NCBI RefSeq assembly: GCF_040450955.1 | Contig: NZ_CP144373.1 | Location: 1-64,000, forward strand | Source of the DNA: Thermodesulfovibrio sp. 3907-1M | GTDB lineage: Bacteria > Nitrospirota > Thermodesulfovibrionia > Thermodesulfovibrionales > Thermodesulfovibrionaceae | Reading direction: 5' to 3' | DNA: 64,000 nucleotides | Part shown: in pieces, positions 46,654 through 56,492 of the stretch | How the letters are laid out: each line of letters opens with the position of its first letter | How positions within the stretch are numbered: position 1 is the first letter of the stretch | Program-made: the position numbers and the translations under genes | The notes under the pieces: model-generated | Database searches by the model: none | What the model saw: only the letters and a program-made list of their open reading frames with translations | Told to the model about the DNA's origin: nothing

Positions 46654-48041
46654 TTGATAGCAACTTCATAAATAAGTGTAGAAATATTTTCGGTCCGGAA
46701 AATGTTATCACTGATAAAGCAGAATTGATAACTTATAGCTATGATGCCACCCCCGGGATTCCTCGGGAAATCCCCGGGGTGGTTGTTTTCCCTGAAAATA
46801 CAAAACAGATTCAGGAACTCATATTTCTTGCAAGGCAGACAAAAACACCAATATATCCAAGAGGTGCAGGAACATGCCTAAGTGGAGGACCTGTGCCTCT
46901 AAGCAGAGGAGTTGTTATTTCCTTTCAAAAGATGAATAAAATTCTGGAGATTGATCCTGACAACTTAACAGCAACTGTTCAGCCCGGAGTTATTATCGCT
47001 GATTTGAACAATGCTGTTGCAAAATATGGACTTCTTTATCCACCAGATCCCGGCTCTATGGCAACTGCAACAGTTGGTGGCTCAGTGGCTGAAAACTCTG
47101 GAGGATTACGAGGATTGAAATACGGAGTGACAAAGCACTACATAATGGGAATGGAAGTTGTGCTTCCAACAGGAGAGGTTTTCCGTTATGGTGGAAAAAC
47201 AGTAAAAAATGTTACAGCCTATGATTTTACAAGTCTTTTTGTTGGCTCTGAAGGAACACTTGGAATAATTACTGAAATAATATGCAAACTCATTCCTGCA
47301 CCAAAATATCGTAAATCAATGATTGCATTCTTTGACAGGCTTGAAGATGCTGGAAAAACTGTTACTGATATTGTTCGAAATCATGTAATTCCTGCAACTC
47401 TTGAAATAATGGACAAAGTCACCATTCAGACTGTGGAAAACTATGCAAAAGTAGGACTTCCCACTGATGTGGAAGCTCTGCTACTCATAGAAGTTGATGG
47501 CATGGGTAAAGATTCTGTTGAGTGGGAAGCGCAAAAATGCGTTGAAATAATAAAACAGAACAATGGAAGATATAAAATAGCGGAAACTGATGCAGAAAGA
47601 GACGCCCTCTGGGCAGCCCGAAGAGCAGCATTACCAGCCCTTGCTCAGGTAAAACCTGCAACAGTGCTTGAAGACGCCACTGTTCCAAGAACAAAGATTG
47701 TTGACATGCTGGTTTCAATTCAAAATATTGCCAAAAAGTACAATTTAATGATTGGAACATTTGGTCATGCAGGGGATGGTAATCTTCATCCAACAATTCT
47801 GATAGATCCCCTTGATAAGGATGAGATGGAAAGACTTCATAAAGCAGTTGATGAAATATTTGAAGTGGCGCTGTCTTTTGGTGGCACTCTTTCTGGAGAA
47901 CATGGAATTGGAGTGGCAAAGATCAAGTATCTCAAAAACGAAATCGGACGCTCCGGCGTTGAAACAATGCGCAGAATCAAGCAGGCACTTGATCCTGACA
48001 ATATATTAAATCCCGGAAAGCTTGTTCCTCTGGAGGAATAA
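46650..48041 (+). CDS. glcD: FAD-linked D-lactate/glycolate oxidase subunit (GlcD type)
   Basis: This is a 463-residue flavoprotein of the FAD-binding type 4 family. The FAD domain has PRGAGTCLSGGPVPLSRGVVIS, YPPDPGSMATATVGGSVAENSGG, TAYDFTSLFVGSEGTLGIITEI; the C-terminal cap has FGHAGDGNLHPTILID, GGTLSGEHGIG, and ends NILNPGKL. It oxidises D-lactate (or glycolate) to pyruvate. It overlaps the permease, and the Fe-S partner starts 1 nt after its stop, a standard lactate-oxidation module in sulfate reducers. Confidence 0.93.
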   Translation: MIDSNFINKCRNIFGPENVITDKAELITYSYDATPGIPREIPGVVVFPENTKQIQELIFLARQTKTPIYPRGAGTCLSGGPVPLSRGVVISFQKMNKILEIDPDNLTATVQPGVIIADLNNAVAKYGLLYPPDPGSMATATVGGSVAENSGGLRGLKYGVTKHYIMGMEVVLPTGEVFRYGGKTVKNVTAYDFTSLFVGSEGTLGIITEIICKLIPAPKYRKSMIAFFDRLEDAGKTVTDIVRNHVIPATLEIMDKVTIQTVENYAKVGLPTDVEALLLIEVDGMGKDSVEWEAQKCVEIIKQNNGRYKIAETDAERDALWAARRAALPALAQVKPATVLEDATVPRTKIVDMLVSIQNIAKKYNLMIGTFGHAGDGNLHPTILIDPLDKDEMERLHKAVDEIFEVALSFGGTLSGEHGIGVAKIKYLKNEIGRSGVETMRRIKQALDPDNILNPGKLVPLEE

Positions 48042-48042
48042 A

Positions 48043-49338
48043 GTGGCTAAAACAGTCTTTGATGATATCTCAACTTTAAAAAAAGAGCTGCTCAGATGCA
48101 TGAAATGCGGCAATTGCATGTCCGTATGTCCCGTTTACAATGTGGAAAAAAAGGAATCCTCTGTTGCTCGCGGTAAAATTGCCCTTGGAGAGGCAATTAT
48201 TGATGACAAAATTAATATAGATGATGAAACCCTTGTGAAACTCATTTTCAACTGTCTTGTATGCAAATCCTGCATGCTTGCATGTCCTTCTGGCGTAAGA
48301 TTTGACAGAATTATTCTTGGACTTAGAGCAGCTATTGCAAGAAAAAAAGGAATTCCCTTTGTGAAAAAAGCTCTTTTTGGATTGTTGAAAAATCCAGAGC
48401 TTTTTGACAGAGGCATGAAAGCCTTTGCAGCCATGCAGGGATTTTTTCTTACAAAAGAAGGAGAAAAAATACGTGCACCAAGAGGATTTTTAAAACAGTT
48501 CGGGAAGAGATTTGATAGTGATTTCGTCTTACCAGAACTCAGCAAAGAAAGCTTCAGGGATAAGGTCTCTGAAGTCATAAATGTAGAAAATCCCCAGGCA
48601 ACTGTAATATTTTTCACAGGCTGTTCTGTTAACTATTTTTATCCAGAGGTTGGTGAAGACCTGATTTATGTGCTTAAGAGAAACAATGTTACAGTTATAA
48701 CTCCAAAAAATCAGAACTGCTGTGGAATGCCTGTAATGGTTCACGGAGATATTGAAACAGCAAGACAGCTTGCAAAGAAAAATCTTGATGTCTTTGAAAA
48801 AACTGCTGCCCAGTATATTGTCACAGTATGTGGCTCCTGTGGAAGCGCCATTAAGCATGAATATCCAATTATTCTTGAAGCAACAGAATATGAGGAAATG
48901 GCAAAAAAATGGGCTGAGAGAGTTTACGATATTTCAATATTTCTTTTGAAAGTCATTAAATTTGAGCCACCAAAGGGGAAAGTGGAGCTAAAAGTTACCT
49001 ATCATGATCCATGTCACCTTAAAAAATCAATGAAGGTATTTAATGAGCCAAGACAGTTACTTAAAATGATACCGGGTGTGAGTCTTGTAGAGATGAAAAA
49101 ACCTGATGCCTGCTGCGGTAGTGGTGGCAGTTATCATTTAACTCATGCTGAGACTGCTTTAAAAATTGCTCAGGCTAAGACAGAGGATATAAAGCAGACT
49201 CAGGCAGATGTGGTCTGCACAGGATGTCCTGCCTGTATGATGGAACTTTTTGAAGGAATCCGAAGATGGAATGGAAACTGTAAAGTTTTGCATACAGTTA
49301 ATTTGCTGGCTAAGGCATATAAAAAAGAGGAGGCATAA
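48043..49338 (+). CDS. glcF: Fe-S subunit of lactate/glycolate oxidase (GlcF type), GTG start
   Basis: This is a 431-residue protein. It has two N-terminal 4Fe-4S motifs (CMKCGNCMSVCP and CLVCKSCMLACP) followed by two CCG domains (GCSVNYFYPEVGED..NCCGMP and DPCHL..ACCGSGGS..CTGCPACM). CCG cysteines bind further clusters as in heterodisulfide reductase B. It passes electrons from the FAD subunit onward. GTG at 48043 with TGGAGGAATAAA upstream decides the start; the neighbouring lutC-like gene starts 1 nt after its stop. Confidence 0.92.
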   Translation: MAKTVFDDISTLKKELLRCMKCGNCMSVCPVYNVEKKESSVARGKIALGEAIIDDKINIDDETLVKLIFNCLVCKSCMLACPSGVRFDRIILGLRAAIARKKGIPFVKKALFGLLKNPELFDRGMKAFAAMQGFFLTKEGEKIRAPRGFLKQFGKRFDSDFVLPELSKESFRDKVSEVINVENPQATVIFFTGCSVNYFYPEVGEDLIYVLKRNNVTVITPKNQNCCGMPVMVHGDIETARQLAKKNLDVFEKTAAQYIVTVCGSCGSAIKHEYPIILEATEYEEMAKKWAERVYDISIFLLKVIKFEPPKGKVELKVTYHDPCHLKKSMKVFNEPRQLLKMIPGVSLVEMKKPDACCGSGGSYHLTHAETALKIAQAKTEDIKQTQADVVCTGCPACMMELFEGIRRWNGNCKVLHTVNLLAKAYKKEEA

Positions 49339-49339
49339 T

Positions 49340-49876
49340 GTGTTTGAGCTTTTTAAACAAAAGGCAGAGGCAATAAATGCAGAAGTACACAAATTCAGCA
49401 GTAAAGCAGAGGCTCTTGATTTCATAAAGGATTTTATTAAGCAGAATACTCCAAATAAAATTTCAAAGGGAGTGGTATGGTGTGATTCCGAATTCCTTGA
49501 AGGAGTTGATAAAGATACATTGCAAAAAGAGCTTCCTCAAATTGAGTTCAACATAGATCTCAATTCAGCAACATCAGCAAAAATAGGGATAAATCAGGCT
49601 GATTTTGGAATTGCAGAGACAGGAAGCCTTGTTGAAATATCAGAGAATGTCTCAAAAAGACTCTGTTCCACTTTACCTGAAATTCATATAGCAATCCTTC
49701 CAATGAAGAAGATTTTACCTGACATGGAGTCAGTATTTAAACAGATAGAAATTAACAAAATTCCATATATGACAGTAATAAGTGGTCCAAGCAGAACTGC
49801 TGATATAGAAAGAGTTCTTACAATCGGGGTACATGGACCTGAAAGGGTTGTTATTCTTTGTGTTGAAAATTTTTAG
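49340..49876 (+). CDS. lutC: LUD-domain protein (LutC-like), GTG start
   Basis: This is a 178-residue LUD-domain protein. Characteristic stretches include INQADFGIAETGSLVEIS, LCSTLPEIHIAILP and TVISGPSRTADIERVLTIGVHGPE. LutC-type proteins are a conserved but mechanistically unclear part of the L-lactate utilisation complex LutABC. GTG at 49340, preceded by AGAGGAGGCATAAT, is chosen over upstream in-frame codons. LutB/LutA functions are provided by the next gene, so the operon probably handles both lactate isomers. Confidence 0.88.
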   Translation: MFELFKQKAEAINAEVHKFSSKAEALDFIKDFIKQNTPNKISKGVVWCDSEFLEGVDKDTLQKELPQIEFNIDLNSATSAKIGINQADFGIAETGSLVEISENVSKRLCSTLPEIHIAILPMKKILPDMESVFKQIEINKIPYMTVISGPSRTADIERVLTIGVHGPERVVILCVENF

Positions 49877-49887
49877 GAGGTTTATAA

Positions 49888-52008
49888 GTGATTAAGGAGG
49901 AGATAAGAAAAGCTCTATCCAACGCAAACCTTGGTGGAGCATTAACGAGATTTTCAGAAGCCTATGCTGTAAGCAGGCGTAAAGCCTATGAGGGACTTGA
50001 TTTTGAGGAAATAAGAGAAAAAATAGCCTCTGCCAAAGCCTATGTGGCAGAGCATCTTGATAAAGTTGTGCAAACTTTTATTAAATCTGCTCAGGCAAAC
50101 GGAGCAAAGGTTTTCTATACAAAAAGCCCGGATGAGGTGAGAAATTACATAATTGAACTGGCAAAGAAAAACAATGTAAAAAGCATTGTAAAATCAAAAT
50201 CAATGGCAACAGAGGAGATTCATCTTAATAAGTATCTAAGACAAGAGGGCATTGAAGTTGATGAAACAGACTTAGGAGAGTGGATTATTCAGCTTGCAGG
50301 TCAGAGACCTTCTCACATGGTGCTTCCTGCAATACACCTTACAAGATATGATGTTTCCGATGTTTTTACAAAGAAGGTTGAACCTGTTGAGCCAGATATT
50401 GCCCAGATGGTTAAATTCGCAAGAAAACATTTAAGAAGAAAATTTCTTGCTGCAGATATGGGTATTACAGGAGCAAATATAGCTATTGCAGAAACAGGAA
50501 CGATTGTTATATTCACCAATGAAGGTAACGGTCGTCTTACAATGACTTTACCTAAGATTCATGTGGCTGTGGTTGGCGTGGAAAAACTTGTGGCAAAAAT
50601 GGAGGATATATTTCCAATTATAAAAGCTCTTCCCAGAAGTGCAACTGCCCAGCTTATTACAAGTTACATCTCCTTTGTTAGCAGACCCTATACGCACATA
50701 GATGGCTCTCAGAAGGAGTTTCATATAATACTTTTTGACAACAACCGTAGTGCCATAGCAAAAGACCCGATTTTTAAACAAACTCTGCAATGCATACGCT
50801 GTGCCTCATGTCTCAATGTATGTCCTGTATTTAGACTTATTGGTGGACATGTTTTTGGAAAGGTTTATACAGGTGGAATTGGAACAATTCTCACAGCATG
50901 GACAGAAGGGCTCAGAGCTTCAAAGGATATTCAGGGACTCTGTATTCAATGTGGAAACTGTGTTAAGGTATGTCCAGGTAAGATAAATATTCCAGAACTT
51001 ATCTTAGAGATAAGGAAGAGACTTGCAAAAGAAGAGGGATTGAGTTTTAAAACAAAAGCAATATATTCTGTCGTAAACAACAGAAAATTATTTCATTCCA
51101 TACTGAGAGCGGCATCAAAACTTCAAAAACCCTTTGAATCAAAGGGACTTATAAGGCATCTTCCATTCTTTCTGTCAGAATTAACTCAGGAAAGAAGCCT
51201 GCCTGCTATTGCGGATGTTCCTTTCAGAGATAGATTCAAAAAAATGAAACAGCCAGAATCAAAAATCAAGGCTGTATTCTTTGCAGGTTGCCTTATTGAT
51301 TTTGCCTATCCTGAAGTTGGAGAAGCCCTTGTTAAACTGCTTAATGCTGCAGGCATAGAAGTTCTGTTTCCAGATGAGCAAACATGCTGTGGTGCACCTG
51401 CAAGATACTCTGGTGTAATGGATGTGGCAGCAAACAATTCAAAACAGAATGTGGAAGCACTTTTAAGTGTGGATGCAGACTATGTTGTATCTGCCTGCCC
51501 AACATGCACTGTGGCACTTAAAAAACAGTTTATTAAGGACATAAAGGAACAGAACTATAATGAAAAATTAATAAGCTCCGCTCAAAGGCTTGCGGAAAAG
51601 GTATTTGATGCCTCTGAGTTAGTCAATAAGCTCATAAAGGGTGGCAGAATTAAATTTAAAGAACTTCCTGAAATCACCTTCACCTATCATGATCCCTGCC
51701 ATCTTATAAGAAGTCTTAATATATCTCAGGAGCCAAGAGAGAGCCTTATTTCAGCAGGGCTTAAACTCGTTGAAATGTTTGAGTCTGACACATGTTGTGG
51801 AATGGGTGGAAGTTATTCACTGAAATTTCCTGAAATATCAGGCACCATACTTAGAAGAAAGCTTGAAAATATCAAAAAAACGGAAACAAAGCTTGTTTGC
51901 ACAGATTGCCCTGGCTGTGTCATGCAAATAAGAGGAGGAATTGATAAAGAGGGACTTCAGATAGAAGTAAAACACTCACTGGTAGTTCTTGCTGAAAGAA
52001 TTAAATGA
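49888..52008 (+). CDS. lutB: LutB-LutA fusion-like lactate utilisation Fe-S protein, GTG start
   Basis: This is a 706-residue protein in three parts. A LUD domain (about 1-290) has GITGANIAIAETGTIVIFTNEGNGR. A ferredoxin domain (about 300-370) has CIRCASCLNVCP and CIQCGNCVKVCP. A CCG pair (about 460-700) has GCLIDFAYPEVGEA..TCCGAP and DPCHL..TCCGMGGS..CTDCPGC. LutB is normally about 470 residues and LutA is separate, so this looks like LutB fused to a LutA-like part. It is expected to oxidise L-lactate with LutC. AGGAGG precedes the GTG. Confidence 0.9.
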   Translation: MIKEEIRKALSNANLGGALTRFSEAYAVSRRKAYEGLDFEEIREKIASAKAYVAEHLDKVVQTFIKSAQANGAKVFYTKSPDEVRNYIIELAKKNNVKSIVKSKSMATEEIHLNKYLRQEGIEVDETDLGEWIIQLAGQRPSHMVLPAIHLTRYDVSDVFTKKVEPVEPDIAQMVKFARKHLRRKFLAADMGITGANIAIAETGTIVIFTNEGNGRLTMTLPKIHVAVVGVEKLVAKMEDIFPIIKALPRSATAQLITSYISFVSRPYTHIDGSQKEFHIILFDNNRSAIAKDPIFKQTLQCIRCASCLNVCPVFRLIGGHVFGKVYTGGIGTILTAWTEGLRASKDIQGLCIQCGNCVKVCPGKINIPELILEIRKRLAKEEGLSFKTKAIYSVVNNRKLFHSILRAASKLQKPFESKGLIRHLPFFLSELTQERSLPAIADVPFRDRFKKMKQPESKIKAVFFAGCLIDFAYPEVGEALVKLLNAAGIEVLFPDEQTCCGAPARYSGVMDVAANNSKQNVEALLSVDADYVVSACPTCTVALKKQFIKDIKEQNYNEKLISSAQRLAEKVFDASELVNKLIKGGRIKFKELPEITFTYHDPCHLIRSLNISQEPRESLISAGLKLVEMFESDTCCGMGGSYSLKFPEISGTILRRKLENIKKTETKLVCTDCPGCVMQIRGGIDKEGLQIEVKHSLVVLAERIK

Positions 52009-52052
52009 GAAATTTATAATAGAACGCTCAAAACAACCACAGGAGGATGTAT

Positions 52053-53279
52053 ATGTTAGGAGATCTCTCAATTGGTAAAAAACTCGGTATTGGATTCGGA
52101 ATTGTCATTACTTCTCTTATTTTAATTGCGGTTTTAGGTTTGGTTGGTTTCGTTCAAATTCAATCATTGAAAGATGAGAATGTTTTAACTACAATAAAAA
52201 CAATTTGCCTTTTAATTACAGGAATTGCATTATTTACGACATTAATTGGATTTTTCCTTGCTATTTCCATTTCTCAATCCATTAGAAAATCAGCGATAGA
52301 GCTTAAATCAGTTCTTGCTACTCTTAATAAAGGCGATTTTACAGTAGATATTAATGTCTACTGTAGAGACGAACTCGGTAATGCCTGTCAGATTTTACAA
52401 GAGATTATTCTAAAACGCAGGAAATTTTTTGCAGAATCAAAAAGGATATCCGATTCTCTTGCATTATCATCTGAAGAGCTTTCAGCAAAAACAGAAGAGA
52501 TATCCAGAAATCTCAAATCCCAGACAGAGCGTGCAAGTCAGATTGCATCTGCTGCTGAGGAGATGAGCCAGACAGTGGTTGACATAGCAAAGAATGCATC
52601 ACAGATAGCAGAAGTTTCTGTTACAACAGCCAGTGTGGCAAAAGATGGAAGAGACATGACACTTAATACTGCAAAGGAGATAAAAGTAATAGAAGGTGCC
52701 ATACAGAAGCTTTCAGAGGTAATCAATGTTTTAGGAGACCGTTCCCGTCAGATTGGAGAGATTGTTACAGTGATAAAAGACATAGCAGACCAGACGAATC
52801 TGCTTGCATTGAATGCAGCAATAGAGGCAGCAAGGGCAGGTGAACAGGGTCGGGGTTTTGCGGTTGTAGCAGATGAAGTTCGCAAACTTGCAGAAAGGAC
52901 AGCAAAGGCGACAGATGAGATAGCGGAGATGATAAGGGGGATACAGACAGAGGTAGATGTGGCAGAGGGTTCGATGGAAGATGCTACAAAGAAGGTGGCA
53001 AGTGGAGTTGAGCTGAGTCAGAAAGCTGCAAATATACTCGGACAGATACTTAGTAAGGCAGAGGAACTGCAGAGCATGATACAGCAGATAGCCTCAGCAA
53101 CAGAGGAGATGAGCTCAGTTACAGACCATATTACTCAGGACATTGGAAGTATTGCAGAGGGAATAAAAGAGATTGCCACTACAGTGGAACAGACGTCTCA
53201 AACAGCATCTGACATAAGAAAACTCGGTAAAGATTTAAATATTGCAATAGGAATTCACAAAGCTATAAAGGAGGAATAG
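52053..53279 (+). CDS. Methyl-accepting chemotaxis protein with almost no periplasmic domain
   Basis: This is a 408-residue receptor. Membrane helices at about 10-34 and 47-70 are joined by only about a dozen residues, so there is no external sensor domain. A HAMP (about 70-125) and a full signalling domain follow, with the hairpin tip [46 protein letters not shown] at 52041-52046 points to the ATG at 52053, six bases later; the ATG at 52047 is too close. It follows the lactate operon by 44 nt, so lactate-linked or energy taxis is a reasonable guess. Confidence 0.9.
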   Translation: MLGDLSIGKKLGIGFGIVITSLILIAVLGLVGFVQIQSLKDENVLTTIKTICLLITGIALFTTLIGFFLAISISQSIRKSAIELKSVLATLNKGDFTVDINVYCRDELGNACQILQEIILKRRKFFAESKRISDSLALSSEELSAKTEEISRNLKSQTERASQIASAAEEMSQTVVDIAKNASQIAEVSVTTASVAKDGRDMTLNTAKEIKVIEGAIQKLSEVINVLGDRSRQIGEIVTVIKDIADQTNLLALNAAIEAARAGEQGRGFAVVADEVRKLAERTAKATDEIAEMIRGIQTEVDVAEGSMEDATKKVASGVELSQKAANILGQILSKAEELQSMIQQIASATEEMSSVTDHITQDIGSIAEGIKEIATTVEQTSQTASDIRKLGKDLNIAIGIHKAIKEE

Positions 53280-53280
53280 G

Positions 53281-53703
53281 ATGATCAAAAAATTCAGTGT
53301 TAAAAGAGTTTTACAGGGCAGACTTTTTCTTGGTGAGGAGATTGTATCAGGTATTGTAAAGTTATTAAAAGAAAATGCGATAACCTCTGGGCTAATAAGT
53401 GGAATAGGAGCTGTTAAAAAAGCCAGCATAGGCTATTATGACCAGAGTGAAAAGAAGTATGTTTCTCAGGAGTTTAACGAACCAATGGAAATAGTCTCAT
53501 TAAAAGGAAATATTTCAATAAAAGATGGTGAACCATTTCCTCACATTCACATTGTTCTTTCAAAAGAGGACTTTTCATGTATTGGTGGACATCTTTATGA
53601 AGCGGAAGTTTTTGCTTTTGAATTTGAGATCATAGAAATGGAGGGGAATTCTTTTATCAGAGGTTTTGATGAAGAAACAGGGCTTTTTTTATGGAAAAAT
53701 TAA
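53281..53703 (+). CDS. PPC/DUF296 domain protein
   Basis: This is a 140-residue single PPC (plants and prokaryotes conserved) domain protein. It has GIVKLLKENAITSGLISGIGAVKKASIGYYD and the histidine cluster FPHIHIVLSKEDF...GGHLYEAEV. Some bacterial members are predicted DNA-binding or metal-binding proteins; the function is not established. It begins 1 nt after the chemoreceptor stop, so it is cotranscribed. Its end overlaps the convergent deacetylase gene by 4 nt. Confidence 0.85.
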   Translation: MIKKFSVKRVLQGRLFLGEEIVSGIVKLLKENAITSGLISGIGAVKKASIGYYDQSEKKYVSQEFNEPMEIVSLKGNISIKDGEPFPHIHIVLSKEDFSCIGGHLYEAEVFAFEFEIIEMEGNSFIRGFDEETGLFLWKN

Positions 53704-54617
53704 CTCAGCATTTCTTCAAGGGTTACCTTAACGCATTCTGAAAGAGCATTGAGATTATAACCACCTTCAAGAACAAATATCTTTGGACAATAAGATGACC
53801 TGAGAATGCTTTTGATTATACTTCTTACGCCCTCAGTGGAAACATTTATATAGCTCATTGGGTCATCCTTATGCATATCATAACCTGCTGAAACAAGAAT
53901 AAGTTCAGGTTTTGTCTCTCTTATTTTTTGCGGAAGTATATCCTGAAAAACAGTCATATACTCTTTTGTGCCTGAACCAGACCTTAAAGGTACATTATAA
54001 GTGCATCCTTCTCCTGCACCTCTTCCTCTTTCAATCTCTCTACCAGTTCCAGGATAAAAAGGAAACTGATGGGAACTAAAATAAAACACAGAACAGTCAT
54101 CCTCAAATATATGCTGAGTTCCATTTCCATGATGAACATCAATGTCAATTATAAAAATCTTCTTAATTCCCTTTGTTTTTGCATAGGCTGCACCAACAGC
54201 AACATTATTGAAAATACAGAATCCCATAGAAGCGTCAATCTCAGCATGATGTCCGGGTGGTCTTACTGCACAGAATACTCCGTCAAAATCTTTATTTAAA
54301 ACTCCGTCAACAGCATCCAGCACAGCACCCACTGCATAACAGGCAACTTCATAGGTGTATTCACTGAGATAAGTATCAGGATCAAGATAACCTGGTGGAG
54401 AATTTTTTATTCGCTCAATATAGTGAGATTCGTGAACCAGAGAAAGTTCTTCTTCAGTTGCTTTTCTTGGTTTAATGTGAATTAATCTATTCCATATTCC
54501 TTCGTTTTTAAGATGATTAACAATTGCAACGAGTCTATCCTTTGATTCAGGATGACCTGAAGGAGTCTCATGTTTTAAGAAAATTTCATCATAAATAAAT
54601 GCAACCTTTTTATCCAT
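53700..54617 (-). CDS. acuC: AcuC-like histone deacetylase superfamily protein
   Basis: This is a 305-residue zinc deacetylase. The active-site features are complete: RPPGHHAE with the two catalytic His, IIDIDVHHGNGTQ with the Asp-His zinc/charge relay pair, SAGYDMHKDDP with the zinc Asp, and FVLEGGYN. In Bacillus AcuC removes acetyl groups from acetyl-CoA synthetase. The divergent neighbour here is an acyl-CoA synthetase. Polyamine or other small-amide substrates are the alternative. No Shine-Dalgarno precedes its ATG; GATTAT lies 5 nt upstream. Confidence 0.88.
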   Translation of the reverse strand: MDKKVAFIYDEIFLKHETPSGHPESKDRLVAIVNHLKNEGIWNRLIHIKPRKATEEELSLVHESHYIERIKNSPPGYLDPDTYLSEYTYEVACYAVGAVLDAVDGVLNKDFDGVFCAVRPPGHHAEIDASMGFCIFNNVAVGAAYAKTKGIKKIFIIDIDVHHGNGTQHIFEDDCSVFYFSSHQFPFYPGTGREIERGRGAGEGCTYNVPLRSGSGTKEYMTVFQDILPQKIRETKPELILVSAGYDMHKDDPMSYINVSTEGVRSIIKSILRSSYCPKIFVLEGGYNLNALSECVKVTLEEMLS

Positions 54618-54875
54618 AAATGATAATCACTTTTTATTATTTTGTCTCATCAAAATTCAAAATATCCATGTATTCCCATTTTTATTTTTATAATATTATG
54701 AAACCGATTGTATTTGCAAATCAAAATTATTAGCCTGCCATAATTTGTCATTCTGACAGCAGATGTAATGTTTTGTTAACTCTGACTACAATTTCAGATG
54801 TCAGTAAAACCATTTGAAACTTTTAGCTCTTTTATTTTATGATTTTAGATTATATAAACTACAATGGAGGTTACT
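54618..54875. other. Intergenic region between acuC and the acyl-CoA synthetase gene
   Basis: No gene is seen in these 258 bases. On the plus strand TTGAAA (54814-54819), 18 nt, TATGAT (54838-54843) is a plausible promoter for the synthetase, giving a leader that ends in TGGAGGTTACT. A small palindrome, TGTCATTCTGACA (54746-54758), may be an operator. Its first half resembles the start of the repeat at 25551, but the rest does not match. Confidence 0.5.
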
Positions 54876-56489
54876 ATGCAAGAAGCTATGAAAAAGTACT
54901 ACGAAGAAATCAAAAACTTTAAACTCAATGTTCCAGAGAAATTTTCATTTCCTCTTGATGTCTTTGACAGATGGGGCGATAAAAAAGCTCTGGTATGGAC
55001 AGACGGCAACGAGGTGAAAACTTTCAGCTTTAATGACTTAACCCAGCTTTCCAGTAAACTCGCAGGAGGCTTTAAAAAGCTTGGAATAAATAAAGGAGAT
55101 AAAGTTTTAATACTTCTTCCCAATAAACCTGAATGGTGGGTAATTGTTCTTGCAGCTATGAGAATTAATGCTGTTGCAATTCCTGGAACAACGCTACTTA
55201 CTGCAAAAGATATTGAATACAGACTCAGTGCGGCTCAGATTAAAGCTGTTATATCAGATAGTGAGAATGCACCAAAGATTGAAGAAGCTGTTAATAAATA
55301 TGGGAAAGATGTAATTTTAATAAATACAGATAATCAACCAGGATGGCATAAATATGGAGAACTTTTAAGTAGTGATGCCTTTATTGGCGAAAGAACATTC
55401 TCCAGTGACCCGGCATTTATATTTTTCACCTCTGGCACAACGGGATTACCTAAAATGGTTCTTCATACTCAGGTAAGTTATCCTCTTGCCCATATAATAA
55501 CAGGAAAGTTCTGGCTTGATTTAAAGCCCGGTGATATTCACTGGAACATCTCTGACACAGGCTGGGCAAAAGCAGCATGGTCAAGCTTTTTTGGACCGTG
55601 GAACATGGGAGCCACAGTTTTTAGCTATTACAGAAAGGGTAAGTTTTCACCATCACTGATTGTGGAAACATTAAAAAAATATGAGATAAACACTCTGTGC
55701 GGACCTCCTACTGCTTATAGAATGATTGTTAAGGAAATTCCTTTGAATGAATTGAAATTTAAGACAGTAAGGCACTTTGTTGCGGCTGGTGAGCCTTTAA
55801 ATCCTGAAATAATTAATTTATGGAAAGAAGCAACAGGAGAGTATATTTACAACGGATACGGACAAACAGAAACAGTAAATACTCTTGCCATGCTAAGATT
55901 TATTCCCATGAAACCAGGAGCAACAGGACTTTCCACACCAGGTTTTGAAATGGATATAGTTGATGACGACGGTAAGCCTCTTCCTCCTGATACTGAGGGA
56001 AATATTGCAATTAAGATAAGTCCTCAAAGACCTGTTGGACTCTTTCAGGAATATATCGGTGACAAATTAGAAATGGCTGCTGCATTTAGAGGTGAATGGT
56101 ACTATACAAGAGACCGTGGATATAAAGACAGAGATGGATATTTCTGGTTTGTGGGCAGAGAAGATGATGTTATTATAAGTGCAGGATACCGTATTGGTCC
56201 TTTTGAAGTTGAAAGCGCTCTTATTAAACATCCTGCTGTAAAAGAGGCTGCTGTTGTGGCAAGTCCTGATGAAGTTAGAGGAGAGGTAGTTAAAGCATTT
56301 ATTGTTCTTACGCAGGATTATGAACCTTCTGAGAGCCTTGTTAAAGAAATCCAAGAGTTTGTAAAAAAGGAGACCGCACCATACAAATATCCGAGAAAAA
56401 TAGAGTTTGTTGATGAACTCCCAAAAACAATAAGTGGTAAAATAAAAAGAAAGGAGCTCAAACTGAAAGAGTTTGGTAAGTTAAAATAA
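54876..56489 (+). CDS. Acyl-CoA synthetase (AMP-forming)
   Basis: This is a 537-residue ANL-superfamily ligase. It has the P-loop FFTSGTTGLPKM at about residue 184, YGQTETVN, YTRDRGYKDRDGYFWFVGREDDVI and the C-terminal PKTISGKIKRKEL with catalytic K522, the residue controlled by reversible acylation in this family. Sequence blocks fit medium-chain or aromatic acid ligases, and acetate is possible. The ATG at 54876 follows GGAGG at proper distance; an ATG four codons upstream would put the Shine-Dalgarno inside the gene. The AcuC-like gene is divergent. Confidence 0.9.
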   Translation: MQEAMKKYYEEIKNFKLNVPEKFSFPLDVFDRWGDKKALVWTDGNEVKTFSFNDLTQLSSKLAGGFKKLGINKGDKVLILLPNKPEWWVIVLAAMRINAVAIPGTTLLTAKDIEYRLSAAQIKAVISDSENAPKIEEAVNKYGKDVILINTDNQPGWHKYGELLSSDAFIGERTFSSDPAFIFFTSGTTGLPKMVLHTQVSYPLAHIITGKFWLDLKPGDIHWNISDTGWAKAAWSSFFGPWNMGATVFSYYRKGKFSPSLIVETLKKYEINTLCGPPTAYRMIVKEIPLNELKFKTVRHFVAAGEPLNPEIINLWKEATGEYIYNGYGQTETVNTLAMLRFIPMKPGATGLSTPGFEMDIVDDDGKPLPPDTEGNIAIKISPQRPVGLFQEYIGDKLEMAAAFRGEWYYTRDRGYKDRDGYFWFVGREDDVIISAGYRIGPFEVESALIKHPAVKEAAVVASPDEVRGEVVKAFIVLTQDYEPSESLVKEIQEFVKKETAPYKYPRKIEFVDELPKTISGKIKRKELKLKEFGKLK

Positions 56490-56492
56490 ATT

